A stretch of DNA of 64,000 nt, from assembly GCA_032158295.1 (NCBI GenBank), contig CM063244.1:1659148-1723147 (forward strand), written 5' to 3'. Of this stretch, positions 11,000 to 22,664 are shown in pieces. The notes under the pieces are model-generated. The model did no database searches. It saw nothing but the letters and a program-made list of their open reading frames with translations, and was not told the DNA's origin. The stretch comes from Pycnopodia helianthoides (lineage: Eukaryota > Echinodermata > Asteroidea > Forcipulatida > Asteriidae). The position numbers and the translations under genes are program-made. The first letter of the stretch is position 1. Each line of letters opens with the position of its first letter.

Positions 11000-11885
11000 A
11001 TGTGAATCCTCCAAGCTTTCCGATTTGCTTCCTACTTATTTTTCATGTTCTTTTTTCCTCCTATAGTTTAAGACCTAATACATGCCTTTTATAGCCTTTA
11101 ACGGTATTAACGTGAGCAAGGATTTGGGGCTAAAGATGTTCCACTTTGTTCCCAGATTTTTTCCACCCTTCTCAAAAAATGTATAAAACCCTTTTCACAG
11201 TCCTGCCAAATTCCTCTGTCGACCAGACCACACATTCCATTCCCACGGTTCCCACAAAATGAACACCATTGTGTTTATTTTGCACAATGTTGCACCATTT
11301 CCTCAGCCTTGTCTGTGTACTTCACGTCGAACCTTTTTTCACGAGGCATGGCGAAGTGTGCAAAGTGCGCACGCGCTAAGACTGATTCCGGTTAAAAAAA
11401 ACACGCCCATTTATGTTTAGTGGCCCCATCTCTCCTGGGAAAAAAAAAACGCGACCAGCCAAGTGTCTGTTTACATTTAATGGGGTTAGACTGACCAGGG
11501 TAATCTGACCTTGCCTCCGGGGATAACAATAACTGGTTTTTTCACTTGTTGACATAGACTGCCCATAAAAATGCTTCCGGAGCTGGATAATGGGCACTTA
11601 GAGGTTCTAATAATGTTTATAGTTTGGAGCAGGCAGGAAGGAATCAAAGGAGATTCTTTTGGGGCAGCCCATAACAATCAATAAACCAGCCAGGTCTTAT
11701 TATAGTGACTGGGTACAGCTGTGAACAGCTGATACCAGGCAGCTCAGGATTTTTTATTTTTTTTGTCTTGGCTCCAGTAAAACAGCATTGCTATGCCCAG
11801 CTCATGAAGAATTACCACTTGGCAAGTGACCACACTGAATTTAAAAGTCAGTGTGGCCACTGGTGTGTTCTTCAGTCTGAGAAAA
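11000..11885. other. Left flank of the piggyBac-like relic; no gene
   Basis: No open frame of interest. I searched it for the TTAA target and short terminal repeat expected of a piggyBac element. TTAA occurs (for example near 11090 and 11393), but I could not match a terminal repeat to the right flank after 13783. Confidence 0.4.
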
Positions 11886-13783
11886 ATGGCATCAACAAGG
11901 AATAAGGAAGCTGTCCCCAAGCATATTAGATGACGGTGATGATGATCGCACAGATATACATATATATAGCGATGACTCGGAAGCATCTGATGATGGGGGC
12001 TTGTCGAAGTTGAGTAATGATGATGGATCGACTAATGATGGATCGACTAATGATGACAGTGGCGACGATGACGACGACGATGATGATGATGATGATGACG
12101 ACGATGGTGATGACGACAATGATGATAATGCCAGCGACGGGGATGACGACAATGACTCCCACAGACCGCCACCAAAGAAAGCACGCAGGACCACACAAAC
12201 CAGGAGGAAGAAAGTAACGCAGCCAGTTACATTGCCACGGGGCGTGTACAAGTCCCCATCAGGCCATGATTGGACCACCGATGAACCCCCCGAGGCAGGC
12301 CTCCGGCAGCAAATATATTGCGACAAGCTGCAGGGCCTCGCAACCTCGGAAACTTCATGTCAAAGACTGACTTTCTGAAATTGTTTTTACCAGACCACAT
12401 GATGAGTTCGATACTCGACTTCACCAACGCTGAGGGGCGACGGAGAAATGGGCGTGCCTGGGTCAATCTTGTCATGATGGAGTTGATGACAGTCCTTGGC
12501 CTTCTGTTTTTCATGGGCGTGTGTAAGGCCAATCATGAGTATGTCAGGGATTTTGGGAATCCCGGCATGCTCGCACGACCATTCTGTCAAGCGGCAATGC
12601 CAGGTGCACGCTTCCAAGAGATATTGGTCATGTTACGTTTCGAAGATAAGACCACACGCGACCAGCGCAAGACCACTGACAATTTCGCTGCCATTCGCGT
12701 CGTTTTCAACGAATTTGTCAGGTCTTGTAAGAGATATTACAGCCCGGGAGAAAACGTCTCCGTTGACGAACAGTTGGTAGCATTCCGGGGCAGATGTCCG
12801 TTCCGCCAATGTATGCCGAAGAAACCAGAGAGATACGGCATAAAATGTTGGATGTGCACAGACAGTAGCACTAAATACGTCACCAATTTGCAACCATATC
12901 TGGGCAAGGAGAATGGCAAACGCAGAAAGGACCTAGGCAAATGGGTTGTGATGGACTTGGTTCGTCCCCTGTTCAAGACAGGCCGGAACGTCACAGCAGA
13001 CAATTATTTTACCAGCCATGAACTCGCGGAACATCTACTTGCCGAGGACCTGACGCTACTTGGGACTATAAAAAACCATCGACGTGAAGTTCCAAAAGCA
13101 ATCAAGAAAAAGGGTACCAAGGGCAGGGCAGAAAAATCTTCTGAATTTCTGTCCAATGGTCCTGTGACACTTGTTTCATTCGTTCCGAAAAAAAGAACAA
13201 GAACGTTACATTGCTGTCCTCTATGCATCATGATGCAAAGGTCGACGCCGCAACATCCAAGCCTGAGATGATCATCGACTACAACGCGACCAAGGGGGGT
13301 GTCGACAGCGTTGATCACATGTGCGGTGCTTTCAATGTTGCACGCATCACCCGACGCTGGCCCCTGGTCGTGTTCTTCAACCTGTTGAATCTTGCGGCTA
13401 TCAATGCATTTGTTCTATACCAAGAGCAGTATGTGGACTTGCACCCGCAGAGAAACTCCCGCCGACGAGACTTCCTATGCGAACTTTCTTACGAACTTGT
13501 TGAACCACAGCTTCGCATGCGAGCGGCTGATCCTAGCCGCATCTCCCATATATCCCGCAGCGCCCTCACTGTCTTGGGATTTGAGGTGAACTATGTGCGC
13601 CACACTCCACAAGGACCGGTGGGAACACCGTTAAGTACGGGAAGATGTCACATGTGTCCACCAGGCCGGAACCGAACAAAAACATCCAAAATCTGTGAAA
13701 CGTGTCACAGATTTGCCTGCAAGGCCCATTCAGACAAAGCGCGTTGTGTGAGCAAAAACTGCTTCGACTGCCTTGGGTATTAG
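11886..13783 (+). pseudogene. piggyBac-like (DDE_Tnp_1_7) transposase relic
   Basis: Would encode a piggyBac-type transposase that cuts and pastes at TTAA. It reads ATG at 11886, an Asp/Glu-rich N-terminus (a GAT/GAC tract at 12060-12130), a basic patch PPPKKARRTTQ, then the core from FLKLFLPDHM onward. The expected DDE residues are visible: D in SVDEQL (codon 12765), D in TADNYFTS (12999) and D in GGVDSVDHM (13304). The C-terminus has the Cys/His cluster CHMCPPG...CETCHRFAC...C (13648-13770). Three frameshifts break it: near 11908 (one extra base), between about 12270 and 12310, and in an A7 run at about 13187-13193 that looks one base short. No stop codons interrupt the pieces otherwise, so the loss looks recent. 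Terminal repeats were not found. Confidence 0.88.
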
Positions 13784-13805
13784 GATCTATAGGCAAATCT
13801 GTGAG

Positions 13806-14180
13806 AGCATGAAAGTACAAAGTACATGTTAAAAAAAATCTCTCTTTTTATATGTTAGCCATTTGCTTTATTTTTCCTTTCAATATCACTCTACATGATT
13901 TTTATTTTTATCCCAACCAATTGTATTTACATGTAATTTTTGTGTATGTGTAATTGAAGAGGGGGGGTTCGGATTTTCAATTGAAATTGCATTTATTACA
14001 TGTACATTGTATTTACTTTCATGCTCTTATGTACATGTAGTATTATGACGAGATGATAGCATGAAAGTACAATGTACATGTAAATGGGTTTTTTTTCTTC
14101 TCTTTTTATATCTTGGCCATTTGTTGTATTTGTTCTTTCTTGTATTACTCTACATGATTATATTTTAATTGTATTTACTC
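13806..14180. repeat. Two-copy direct repeat downstream of the transposase
   Basis: The segment GCATGAAAGTACAA-GTACATGT ... CTCTTTTTATAT ... CTCTACATGAT occurs at about 13806-13900 and again at about 14058-14155. It may be the 3' non-coding part of the piggyBac element, duplicated internally. Confidence 0.6.
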
Positions 14181-16000
14181 ACATTTATCACAGCATACTC
14201 TTTTTACACCTCCATGTTTTGTAGTATAGAATAAACCATTTAGAAAATAATGATAATCAGCATACGAGTTTCATGTTTTCATTTTTTTACCTGCGCGATA
14301 TTAAAATTATTTATAATTATCATAATTATAATAATTATAATTTACATGGAGTGTGAAGTCCTACTTTCCTCCAGACACAAGTAGGAGGTCATAAAAGGCA
14401 AGTAGGAAGTAATTTACCCCCACTGCTAACTAATATAATATACGTAATGAGTTGCCTATTTTCATTCCTCCCTAAAGAGTGCGTGTAATTTTAAAAATCA
14501 AACGCTACCAAGGGTGTGTAAAGTTTTTTTCGAGGCCCTAACGCCGGCCCCGGATCCCAAGCCGTGAGCAACTTATCTTAAAACAACAGCAGGATTACTG
14601 AAAACTTTCAACTTCGAAATTAGCCCCCCCCCCTCCTTACTCCCTCCCTCCCACTTTTTCAAAATCCTGGATCCTGGATGTTCAGTGCAACAAAATATAT
14701 CATTATTCATCATGCTGAAACAAGACATCCGTATAGAGTGAAAAGACATCATTTATTTACTCTCAACATACGCATAACTAGAATCTCATTGCCAGAGAGA
14801 ATGTGCATGGTCCTTTGAGCGCAAAGACCTTTATTCTTATTCTAATTCTTACATATTTCTGGTAATGTAGCCAAGGAACCATGCAAAGCGCCTTTTACTC
14901 AACGCTGCCTTGCAGGCGCAGGCCTTAAGTTATCAGGGGCAGTTGTCAGTCTCACCGAATTCGTTCAAAGGAGTGGGGTGGAGGGTGGATGACTTTATCA
15001 ATCATCTCAACAATGTGGTATAAAAAGTACTATACTTTATTTTAAAACAATATTTTTCAAGAATTTATGTTTATCATTGCAGCATCTAGCGCACTGCAAC
15101 ATTGCTGAGTTTCACGCCCCATCGATCGATCTGTCATTCTAAAAGTTTACGCTCGCAGGTATGTTATGATGACCAAACACTGGCAGTGCACCGTCGGGGG
15201 GAAATGGCTTCTAGCTGCGGGCCTTCCTGCACACCTGCAAAGTGGGTCTAGATCGGGTCGATCCGAGCTCGCGCCAGGATTTCCACGGTTAAATAATTCA
15301 GGAGCGATAGACTATGGAATACCGGGTGTCACCAGACACACTATCCTCCATGTACACAACAAGTGCATTTCCCTTATTGGCGAGGTTCCGAGTGTGCGCC
15401 CATTTCGGAGTCTGCTGCCACCTAGCGTCCCTAAAAGTATCACATAATTTTTGAGAGTATTCCTTTAGTGGCGTAGCCAGACATTTTTTATTGCCCCCCC
15501 CCCCCCAATGAAAATGTCTGGCTGTGCCAAATACACAATTTGTGGACTATCTGTAAGGCTATGTACGAAATAAAAAATAATTCCTGATCTCATCTGGGGG
15601 CAAGGGTTCTGAGCAGGGGGGGGGGGTCTGCCCGCCCCTGCCCCTGCTCTGCCCAATCTACTGATTCCTTCAATATGAAATAACTAATGTCATTTGTAAA
15701 AAATTACTAAACAAAAAAGGTTGTCAAAGTATTGCCAAAATCAATGATCGTTTAAACACACATATTTAATCATTAGGTTATTGAATTAGCTTAGGGAACA
15801 CGTCAAATACTTACGTCAGAATGTATGTCCTACACATGCGCAGTAGAAGCATAATGATTTTGGCAAGTGTGTGTAATTTTCCAAATTTCCTCAACTGTTG
15901 ATCAAGAAGAAAAAAGGGGAGGTAGTTAGTTGAAGTGCTGAATAAAAAAATGTACGTTTTCTAAGAAAATTTGTATTTTTTTAGTATTTTTATTTTGGGT
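14181..16000. other. Non-coding; fragments of short inverted-repeat elements
   Basis: An AT-rich (ATAATTAT)n patch lies at 14310-14340. An inverted pair GTGGCGTAGCCAGACATTTT / AAAATGTCTGGCTGTGCC at 15470-15530 brackets a C-run. A G-run lies at 15616-15626. No gene signal was recognised; the 93-codon plus-strand frame at 15166 has no resemblance to a known family. Confidence 0.45.
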
Positions 16001-16004
16001 TGAA

Positions 16005-16240
16005 CAAAGACAAATTGACTGGAGTTAGACTTGAATCCGAATTAATGTGGGCGCCCAACTGTGCCTAATGATGACAGTCTCCTTATTTTGTCAATATCGT
16101 TGTTCGAGGGTGCCAGTCAGAAACCAAACAACCTGTAACTTCTGTATAGCCAGGGATTACAACCTTGTGAAGCGGCAGGAGAGGGATCACCTTCAGGGAT
16201 GCGACAATTTCCTTCTGATCAACCCAAAATTAATTAAGTA
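16005..16240 (-). mobile_element. Diverged SINE-like copy
   Basis: It shares ordered words with the clearer copy at 50785-51020: ACAAATTGACTGGAGT, TCTCCTTATTTTGTCAATAT, GGGTGCCAGTCAGAA, ATAGCCAGGGAT and GGGATCACCTTCAGGG. The A- and B-box regions are too degraded to read here. Confidence 0.5.
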
Positions 16241-16532
16241 TACCCAGTCAAAATCCCATGTGGTTTGTTACTTTCATTTTTTCCCCAAAAATGTTTTCAA
16301 TCTTTTAGATAGTAAGATTTGATTTCAGTCCAGTTCCCGGTACATTTCGAAAGGGCAAAACACCACACAGCTTTATGTTTTCGTTATTCCTAAAACGAAC
16401 GATCCACGAAACGATTGACATCCAAAACCCAGGGCAACCAGTTCCAGGCAATCTCCACAAAGGGAATTAATTCATATTTTAGTTTTCTCAACATTTTCTT
16501 GGGGTAGTGAGTTACAGCTAAAAGAATTTGTC

Positions 16533-17066
16533 TTATGCTGCCGAAGTGTTCCTTGTGCATGCCGTGCAGTTGGTTGCATTCGAGTTCCCTGAAAAAATTA
16601 CCCTGTGTGACATGGCCCCCTCCCCCTCTGTGACACCTACTCTGACTGTTAGACTCCTCTTTTCCAGCGTGCTTCTCTCCCTGTCCCTCCCGGGGCTCCG
16701 TGTCGGTAGCACCCCGTCAGTGATGGCGCCCCTTCGGATGCGTCCCCACATCTGACCCGCCTCGAGGTTCTCTCCCCTCGCACCGGTCACACCAAGGAGC
16801 GACAGCGACCGCGAATCTTTTCTGGCCGTCACACGGTCCCTATCTCGAGAAACACTCTTCTTGATCTTACTGCTGCTCTCCATCAGCGCGAGTACGGCTC
16901 GTAGTTTATCTCTGCGTCTCTGGAGGACTTTGGAGGCCCTGCCAGCCGGGGGAGGAGCCAGCCTCATTGGCGACACTCCCTCCCCTGCTCCGTGTGAAAT
17001 GTTACTTGTGCGAATCAACGGCGGGAGAGGGCGCTCGTCGTACTTTTTTGTCATCTCTACTTCCAT
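16533..17066 (-). CDS. Unidentified 177-codon ORF, possible first coding exon
   Basis: This is the longest clean minus-strand frame in the first 26 kb. It is locally GC-rich against AT-rich surroundings. The ATG is at 17066. The product is basic and Arg/Ser-rich, with KVLQRRRDKLRAVLALMESS predicted helical, followed by KIKKSVSRDRDR and a polar tail. Possible donors inside the frame are GCGG|GTCAGA near 16750 and CACAGG|GTAATT near 16600, so only the N-terminal 105-155 residues may be coding. It could be the 5' exon of the CNBD-like gene on the same strand, but no available donor gives the phase needed to join directly to the exon at 2430, so intermediate exons would be required. No family recognised. 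Confidence 0.35.
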   Translation of the reverse strand: MEVEMTKKYDERPLPPLIRTSNISHGAGEGVSPMRLAPPPAGRASKVLQRRRDKLRAVLALMESSSKIKKSVSRDRDRVTARKDSRSLSLLGVTGARGENLEAGQMWGRIRRGAITDGVLPTRSPGRDRERSTLEKRSLTVRVGVTEGEGAMSHRVIFSGNSNATNCTACTRNTSAA

Positions 17067-17415
17067 TTTTAAATGTTCTGATTAAACGATCATGAACTTT
17101 AGGGAGCGATAGTGTGAGCTCAGTTCTCCTGCAATGAGAGAATAAGGAGGCTCTATCTGTCGGCGCAAGTCAACTTGGTTCTTTGAACCCAATGTCAGCT
17201 CGCGTCACCATCTAAATAAAAAAAAACCGAAGGGAAACAATAAGATAGAAATGAGCGAAATGAGCTGAATGAGATTCCACAAATTAAATAATCTTGATTT
17301 CCTATTACATAGGAAAGTTATAGACTTGGTAACATCAAGACTGCTAAAGTATCGCAAAGTCCATCCTTACAGTGACAAAGTCACGCTGACCCCCTCGGCA
17401 TGGCAGGCAAACCGC

Positions 17416-17813
17416 CTTAAAGGTCCTGCATACGTTTGGTAATTGGAGCCTACTGATTGTGTTAATCCTATATACATGTAGGTACATACAATAAAACTAA
17501 CCTGTAAAAATTTCACTTCAAAAGGTGGTCGCGTTTTTGAGATATCACCGAAAAACCAGAGCGAATATTTCCACGCAGGAAGAATATTCCCCATAGGAAT
17601 ACACAGTCTGAGAAGAGTTTCTGACAGAAACGCTTCTCAGATTCAAATTTTGGGGAATAAAAAGTCATATAATTTCCATAACCGTAGTACTTCAAAGTTA
17701 AAAGTTTATAAAAATTCATTATACTACCCAAAGCTGATGTTCTTCTTACCAAGTAAGTTTTTATTGCCATTAATTTTCCAGAGTCAATACCAAACGTGTA
17801 CTGTGCCTTTAAA
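17416..17813. mobile_element. MITE, variant with ends TTAAAGG-CTGCATACGTTTGGTAA
   Basis: The left end CCTTAAAGGTCCTGCATACG pairs with the right end ACCAAACGTGTACTGTGCC-TTTAAA. Internal words CCTATATA-ATGTAG-TA and ACAATAAAACT recur in 18857-19233. Confidence 0.7.
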
Positions 17814-17821
17814 ATGCCGAT

Positions 17822-18247
17822 GGTATTACACATGCAGTGGTATTAATATACAGGCCGAATTGGTAAGGATGAAAAACACCATTGTTTAATTTTAGTATGA
17901 AAGCTGACTGATTATGAAGTTCATACGAGAACCACTTTTTTTCTGTGAAATATTTCCCTCTGCAATTAATTCATTTTTTGATAAAACTGTATCTGAAAAC
18001 CTTAAAAACGCAACAACTGATTTCGGTTGTTAAATAAACACAACAACTTCAGGACAATGTGTTCACATGCCTAAAATTGTGTATGGTTTTTCACTACTTT
18101 TTCCTGACTCATACAATGGATTAAGCCACAATTTTCACAGGTTTGTTATTTCATGTGTAAAAGATTTCTGTTGATCACACAAAACATGATCACTGTCTAT
18201 ATACGACTCCTTTGTCAGCTCTGCCAATCCTGTATGATACATTTAAA
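17822..18247. mobile_element. MITE, family with ends TTTAAA-GTATTATAC-GGATTGGTA
   Basis: The left end GTATTACACATG-AGTGG and the right end GCCAATCCTGTATGATACATT are inverted. The interior (TTTCCTGACTCATACAATGG, GGTTTGTTATTTCATGTG) matches the family at 19791-20184 and 22298-22664. Confidence 0.6.
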
Positions 18248-18856
18248 TGCGTGAATTCAAAGTAAAGAATAACTCAAACAAAAACTGTCTTTCAAAATTA
18301 CAAATATAATACCCGAAGATAATGCACGGTACATTTCATTCCACAGCAAGTCCCGTTGCATCACTTCCTCCCTTCCACTGAGCATCACAGTCCGCACAAT
18401 GGTGACTATCATTTATAGACCAATTTCAGTCCGTGTCCGACTCAGCATATTCACAGACTAGCCACAATAGGTGACTGTTTTCATCTAATTAGCCTAACTC
18501 GAAATCTCTCCATCCAAGAACAAAACCTGGAGAACCTCAACCAGTATGTTACCGTCAGCATCGTATCATAAACTACGGATCAAAAACGTCCCGAACCGGC
18601 TGTGTGCTTCCAATTCCCCGGATCAACAAATCAATCCAAGCACCAAAGAGCCGGATCGATTCCGAACAGCAGACAGCCATTCTTTCCTAAACCGGCTCTC
18701 TCCCATACAGCTTCCATGGAATGAAAAAATCGTCAAATCCATTATTGATGAGATGTTCTAACGCAACATAAAGGAATCTACGTCACCGATACCGATTAAC
18801 ACTTCATTGTGGAGACATAATATCGACCGTAAAATTGACAAACATCATGGGGGCCT
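18248..18856. other. Spacer between MITEs, one unassigned open frame
   Basis: A 71-codon plus-strand frame at 18546-18761 ends in LPWNEKIVKSIIDEMF, which looks protein-like but matches no family I can name. Nothing else was seen. Confidence 0.3.
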
Positions 18857-19233
18857 CTTAAAGGCAAAGTATATATTTGGTTTTTGGGACCGTTTGATTG
18901 TTTTAATCCTATATAAATGTAGATATATACAACAAAACTGGCATGGAAAAACTTCAGTTCAAAAGGTGGTCTCGTTTTTGAAATATTGCCAAAATCCGCA
19001 GCGAATATGTCCACGCATAAAGGATAATCCCTAATAGGAATACACTGACACGTTTCTTAGATTCAAATTATGGGGGATAAAAACTGACATCTTTTTCCAT
19101 ATCCACATTATTTGAACTGAAATGTTACTCAAAATGCTTTATACTATCGAAAGTTGTTGTACTACTAACCAAGTAGGTTTTTATTGCCATTAATCTTTTG
19201 AGTGATTACCGATCGTGTACCTTCCCTTTAAAG
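18857..19233. mobile_element. MITE, close relative of 17416-17813
   Basis: The left end TTAAAGGCAAAGTATATATTT pairs with the right end TACCGATCGTGTACCTTCCCTTTAAA. It shares CCTATATAAATGTAGATATA and CAGTTCAAAAGGTGGTCTCG with the element at 17416. Confidence 0.65.
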
Positions 19234-19790
19234 AGCACTTGACATGTATGCAAAAATGTTGAATCATGATTTCAAAATAGCATCACCAATTATCACTTCA
19301 GAAAGTTAATCAATTGTCGACCAGTCTATACTTTTCTACATCCATCAGGGTGGTTTAATCTTTGAGGTAGTTAGTGAAACTGAAGAGCGTATAATATTAA
19401 CAATATTCAAATTATTCCTCGTGTTCCAACTATCTTATTATGTTCTAGACGAAGAGAGAAAGAAAGTAATATGGGAAAAAGCAACACAAAAAGAAATGTG
19501 TGAAGACCACAGCAGGTGGGAAATACAAACTGAGTAAAACAACCAATATTATTCCAACTAAAAAATGACCATTATAGACCTCGAAGATAATGACCTAGAC
19601 AAAGAGCACCTGTGAAACATCATCTGCGAATATGTTGAGGCTTACTCCAGAGTGAAGATCGAGCATGTGCATACAATCGACCCCCCCCCCCAATAGGTCG
19701 ATCTGAAAAACATTGCCATCACCAAATAAAAAACAAGCAGGAAGGAAAATTCTCAACAAAAACGAACACAAAGTTCCACTTTTTATGTGT
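19234..19790. other. Spacer with a short decayed coding-like segment
   Basis: A plus-strand frame starting at 19565 reads MTIIDLEDNDLDKEHL, a stop, then NIICEYVEAYSRVKIEHVHT up to about 19680. The composition is protein-like and interrupted once, so it may be a transposon fragment. No family recognised. Confidence 0.3.
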
Positions 19791-20184
19791 TTTAAATGTA
19801 TTATACTGGATTGGTAGAGCTGACAGAACAGTCGCAGACAGTGTTCATGTTATGTGTCAACCATGAAAACAAACCAGTGAAAATTTGGGCTTAATCCGTT
19901 AGGGCTTAAACAGTCAGAAGGAAAAAAAGTGAAAAACAATGCACAATTTTCAGCATGCAAACTACATTGGCCTTGATTTTTTTGTGACAACCGAAATCAG
20001 CAGTTGCGGGCCGGGTTATTTTTAAAGGTTTTCCTTCTACAGTTTTCTCGAAAATGACTCATTTCTGAGGGATATATTTCACGGGGAAAATTGTTCTAGT
20101 ATGAACTTCAGAATCGTCAACTTTCAGACTAAAATTAAACAATAATGCTTCAGCCTTATACCAATCCTGTGTAATACCTTAAAA
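19791..20184. mobile_element. MITE, family with ends TTTAAA-GTATTATAC-GGATTGGTA
   Basis: The left end TTTTAAATGTATTATACTGG pairs with the right end CCAATCCTGTGTAATACCTTA. Confidence 0.65.
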
Positions 20185-21258
20185 CTGCCTAAAGAAACTT
20201 ATTTCATAGCTATGACGACGGGGTGCAACAACAATCGCATTTTGAGGCCGAAAACTAAGTATAGTCCCCCTACCAATTCCAACGTCACACCACACCAAGC
20301 AAAAATGCAACGAACAGTACAGTACATATTACTTATTTGTACTGTGTGAAAATATCTATACATATTATAAATTTGGTTCAAATACCAACACAGCTAAGGG
20401 ACAAATGTCATTTTCTACGCAATGCCTGTGCATAGTAGGCCCTACTTACCTAATTACTAAGCCACCCACCGGTTGCACTTCATAACAAGCGTTTTTAAGT
20501 CAGAAGTGTTTACAAAACACAGCAGTCGTACGACCCAGTCGACCTTCCCTAGTTTGTCCACATGTTATTTAGGCCATGGTGCTCGAGTCAAAGAATTTAA
20601 TCAGTATTTACTGACACAGATCTTGTCCATCATACAAAAGGGAAATCCTTATCTCCATCTTGTTACGTTTGAATCAAGTCCTGGCCATTGAATACTCGTC
20701 ACGTTGACCCTGAATGTATGAAACTGACAAGTTGACGGTTCCCAGCGTGAATAACGACGGGTGAGATACGGTTGGATTAACCGTGCAGCCCCCTCTGCCA
20801 AACTCACCAGTACACGGTGACAAAAGAAAGGTGATCACTCATCCAAATCTACACCATTCATCGTTTCTAGGGAATGACGTTTGTGTACAGTCCTGCAGTA
20901 TTATAAACCTTGTAAACTAAAAACCTTCTTTGTATCAAAACCAGGCATCCACCGGACTGAGCACCAGAACAACTTACTTGTGTGAAAGACTGCAAGAGAT
21001 ATATATGATGCCATTGTTTGGTTTGGCCAGGAAATTGTCAACGGTCTTTTTTTTTTTACCGGCACGTGCTTTTAGATTATTTTTAATTAAAGTGTTTGCT
21101 CTTTTAGATATTGAGTTGTTTGAAGTGTTTCCAGTCATGACGTGTCAATTAATAAGATGAACGGATATCAATTTGAGGCACGTTCCCCCACCCCCCCCCT
21201 CCCCGCCGCCCACCCTCTCCATACGCCATTGACAAAAACAAAACAAACACGGACAATG
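20185..21258. other. Non-coding, nothing recognised
   Basis: AT-rich with short poly-T and poly-C tracts (21050, 21186-21205). Small open frames here show no family resemblance. Confidence 0.45.
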
Positions 21259-21616
21259 TTTAAAGGAACATTACAGAATTGGTTTTTGCTAACAAAACAG
21301 TTGCTGGCAGTGTAAGCACTTTATGTAATCCACCATATAGATAAACTGACAAACCTGTAGAAGTTTGAGATCGATCAGCCATCTGGGTCACGAGAAAATA
21401 GTGAAAATAGTGAAAAACCGATTACACATTTGCATGAAATCATATAGTTTCAACAAATGAATAAAACGCATCAAATATGGCATTTCAGACAGAAATATTT
21501 CAAGGGATGTTTTCTACTATCATCATCATTAGACCGTGTAAGTTTTATGTAAATCTGTGATCAAAAAGTATATTTTACAAGTTCTTTTCTTACCAATTCT
21601 GTAATGTTCCTTTAAC
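21259..21616. mobile_element. MITE with ends TTTAAAGGAACATTACAGAAT
   Basis: The left end TTTAAAGGAACATTACAGAA and the right end TTCTGTAATGTTCCTTTAA are perfectly inverted over about 19 bp. The interior resembles the family at 22298. Confidence 0.8.
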
Positions 21617-21913
21617 ATGTTTATGAAGAAAGTTCTTGATATGAAGTTTATTAACCAACTACATGTATTATAAACTGAACTTTCTTTGCCGTGAACAGCT
21701 AAAATTGCACATCGTTCACGGTCGTTTTGCACATCCAGAAAGAGGACAATGGACTGAAACATTCATTGGGGATCCCCCTCACCAATCAAGCGATTGAGCA
21801 AGACACTCAACTATAACTGCTTCTCTTCACCCATGTGCAATTGAGTACCTGTGAGGGCGGAGATGGTTCTTGTGATTGATTTAGCTCAGCAGCACAGGCT
21901 GTATAATATATTC

Positions 21914-22303
21914 TTAAAGGCACTGGACACTATTGGTAATTACTCAAAATAATTGTTAGCATTAAAAACTTACTTGGTAACGAGCAATGGAGAGCTGTTG
22001 ATAGTATAAAACATTGTGAGAAACGGCTCCCTCTGAAGTAACGTAGTTTTTGAAAAAGAAGTAATTTCTCAGTAAAATATTTGAATTGATTTTGAGACCT
22101 CACGCGTGAGGTCTCGAAATCAACTTATCAAGCATCTGAAAGCACACAACTTCGTGTGACAAGGGGGGGGGTTATTATCTCGCAACTTCGATGACCAATT
22201 GAGTTCAAATTTTCACAGGTTTGTTATTTTGTGCATATGTTGAGATACACCAAGTGAGAAGACTGGTCTTTGACAATTACCAAAGGTGTCCAGTGTCTTT
22301 AAA
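21914..22303. mobile_element. MITE, complete reference copy with ends TTAAAGGCACTGGACAC
   Basis: The left end TTAAAGGCACTGGACACTAT is matched by the right end GGTGTCCAGTGTCTTTAAA in inverse orientation, with TTGGTAATTACTC / GACAATTACCAAA just inside. It is about 390 bp with no ORF. A central palindrome, AGACCTCACGCGTGAGGTCT, is present. It abuts the next MITE, sharing TTTAAA, which points to insertion at or next to an older element's end. Confidence 0.85.
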
Positions 22304-22664
22304 GGCCCTGTACACTATTGGTAAGATCGGAAAACACAATTGTTCACAGATTCACACATAACTCACATGATTTAAAGTAAGTAATGGTAGAAAGAGTTCC
22401 TTAAAATATTTCTGCCTAAAATGCTATCGTTTCTGAGAAATGCATAAAACAATAGTTTTTATCGCGCGCGATAATAAACTCGATGTTTGAAAAACAAAAA
22501 AACACATAAGGTCTCTTTTCACTATTTTTCTCGTGACCTCGATGACCAATTGAGCTCAAATTTTCACAGGCTTGTTATTTCATGTATATGGTTAATCACA
22601 CAAAACATGAACTTTGTTTGCGACTGTTTTGCCAGCTCTACCAATCCTGTATAATGCCTTTAAA
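22298..22664. mobile_element. MITE with ends TTTAAAGGCCCTGTACAC
   Basis: The left end TTTAAAGGCCCTGTACACTA and the right end CCAATCCTGTATAATGCCTTTAAA are only partly inverted. The interior GACCTCGATGACCAATTGAG is shared with several neighbours. It contains a GCGCGCGATAA motif near 22463. Confidence 0.75.

Noticed and set aside
11892..12326. 144-codon Ser-rich minus-strand ORF
   Set aside because: Antisense shadow of the GAT/GAC tract in the piggyBac relic.
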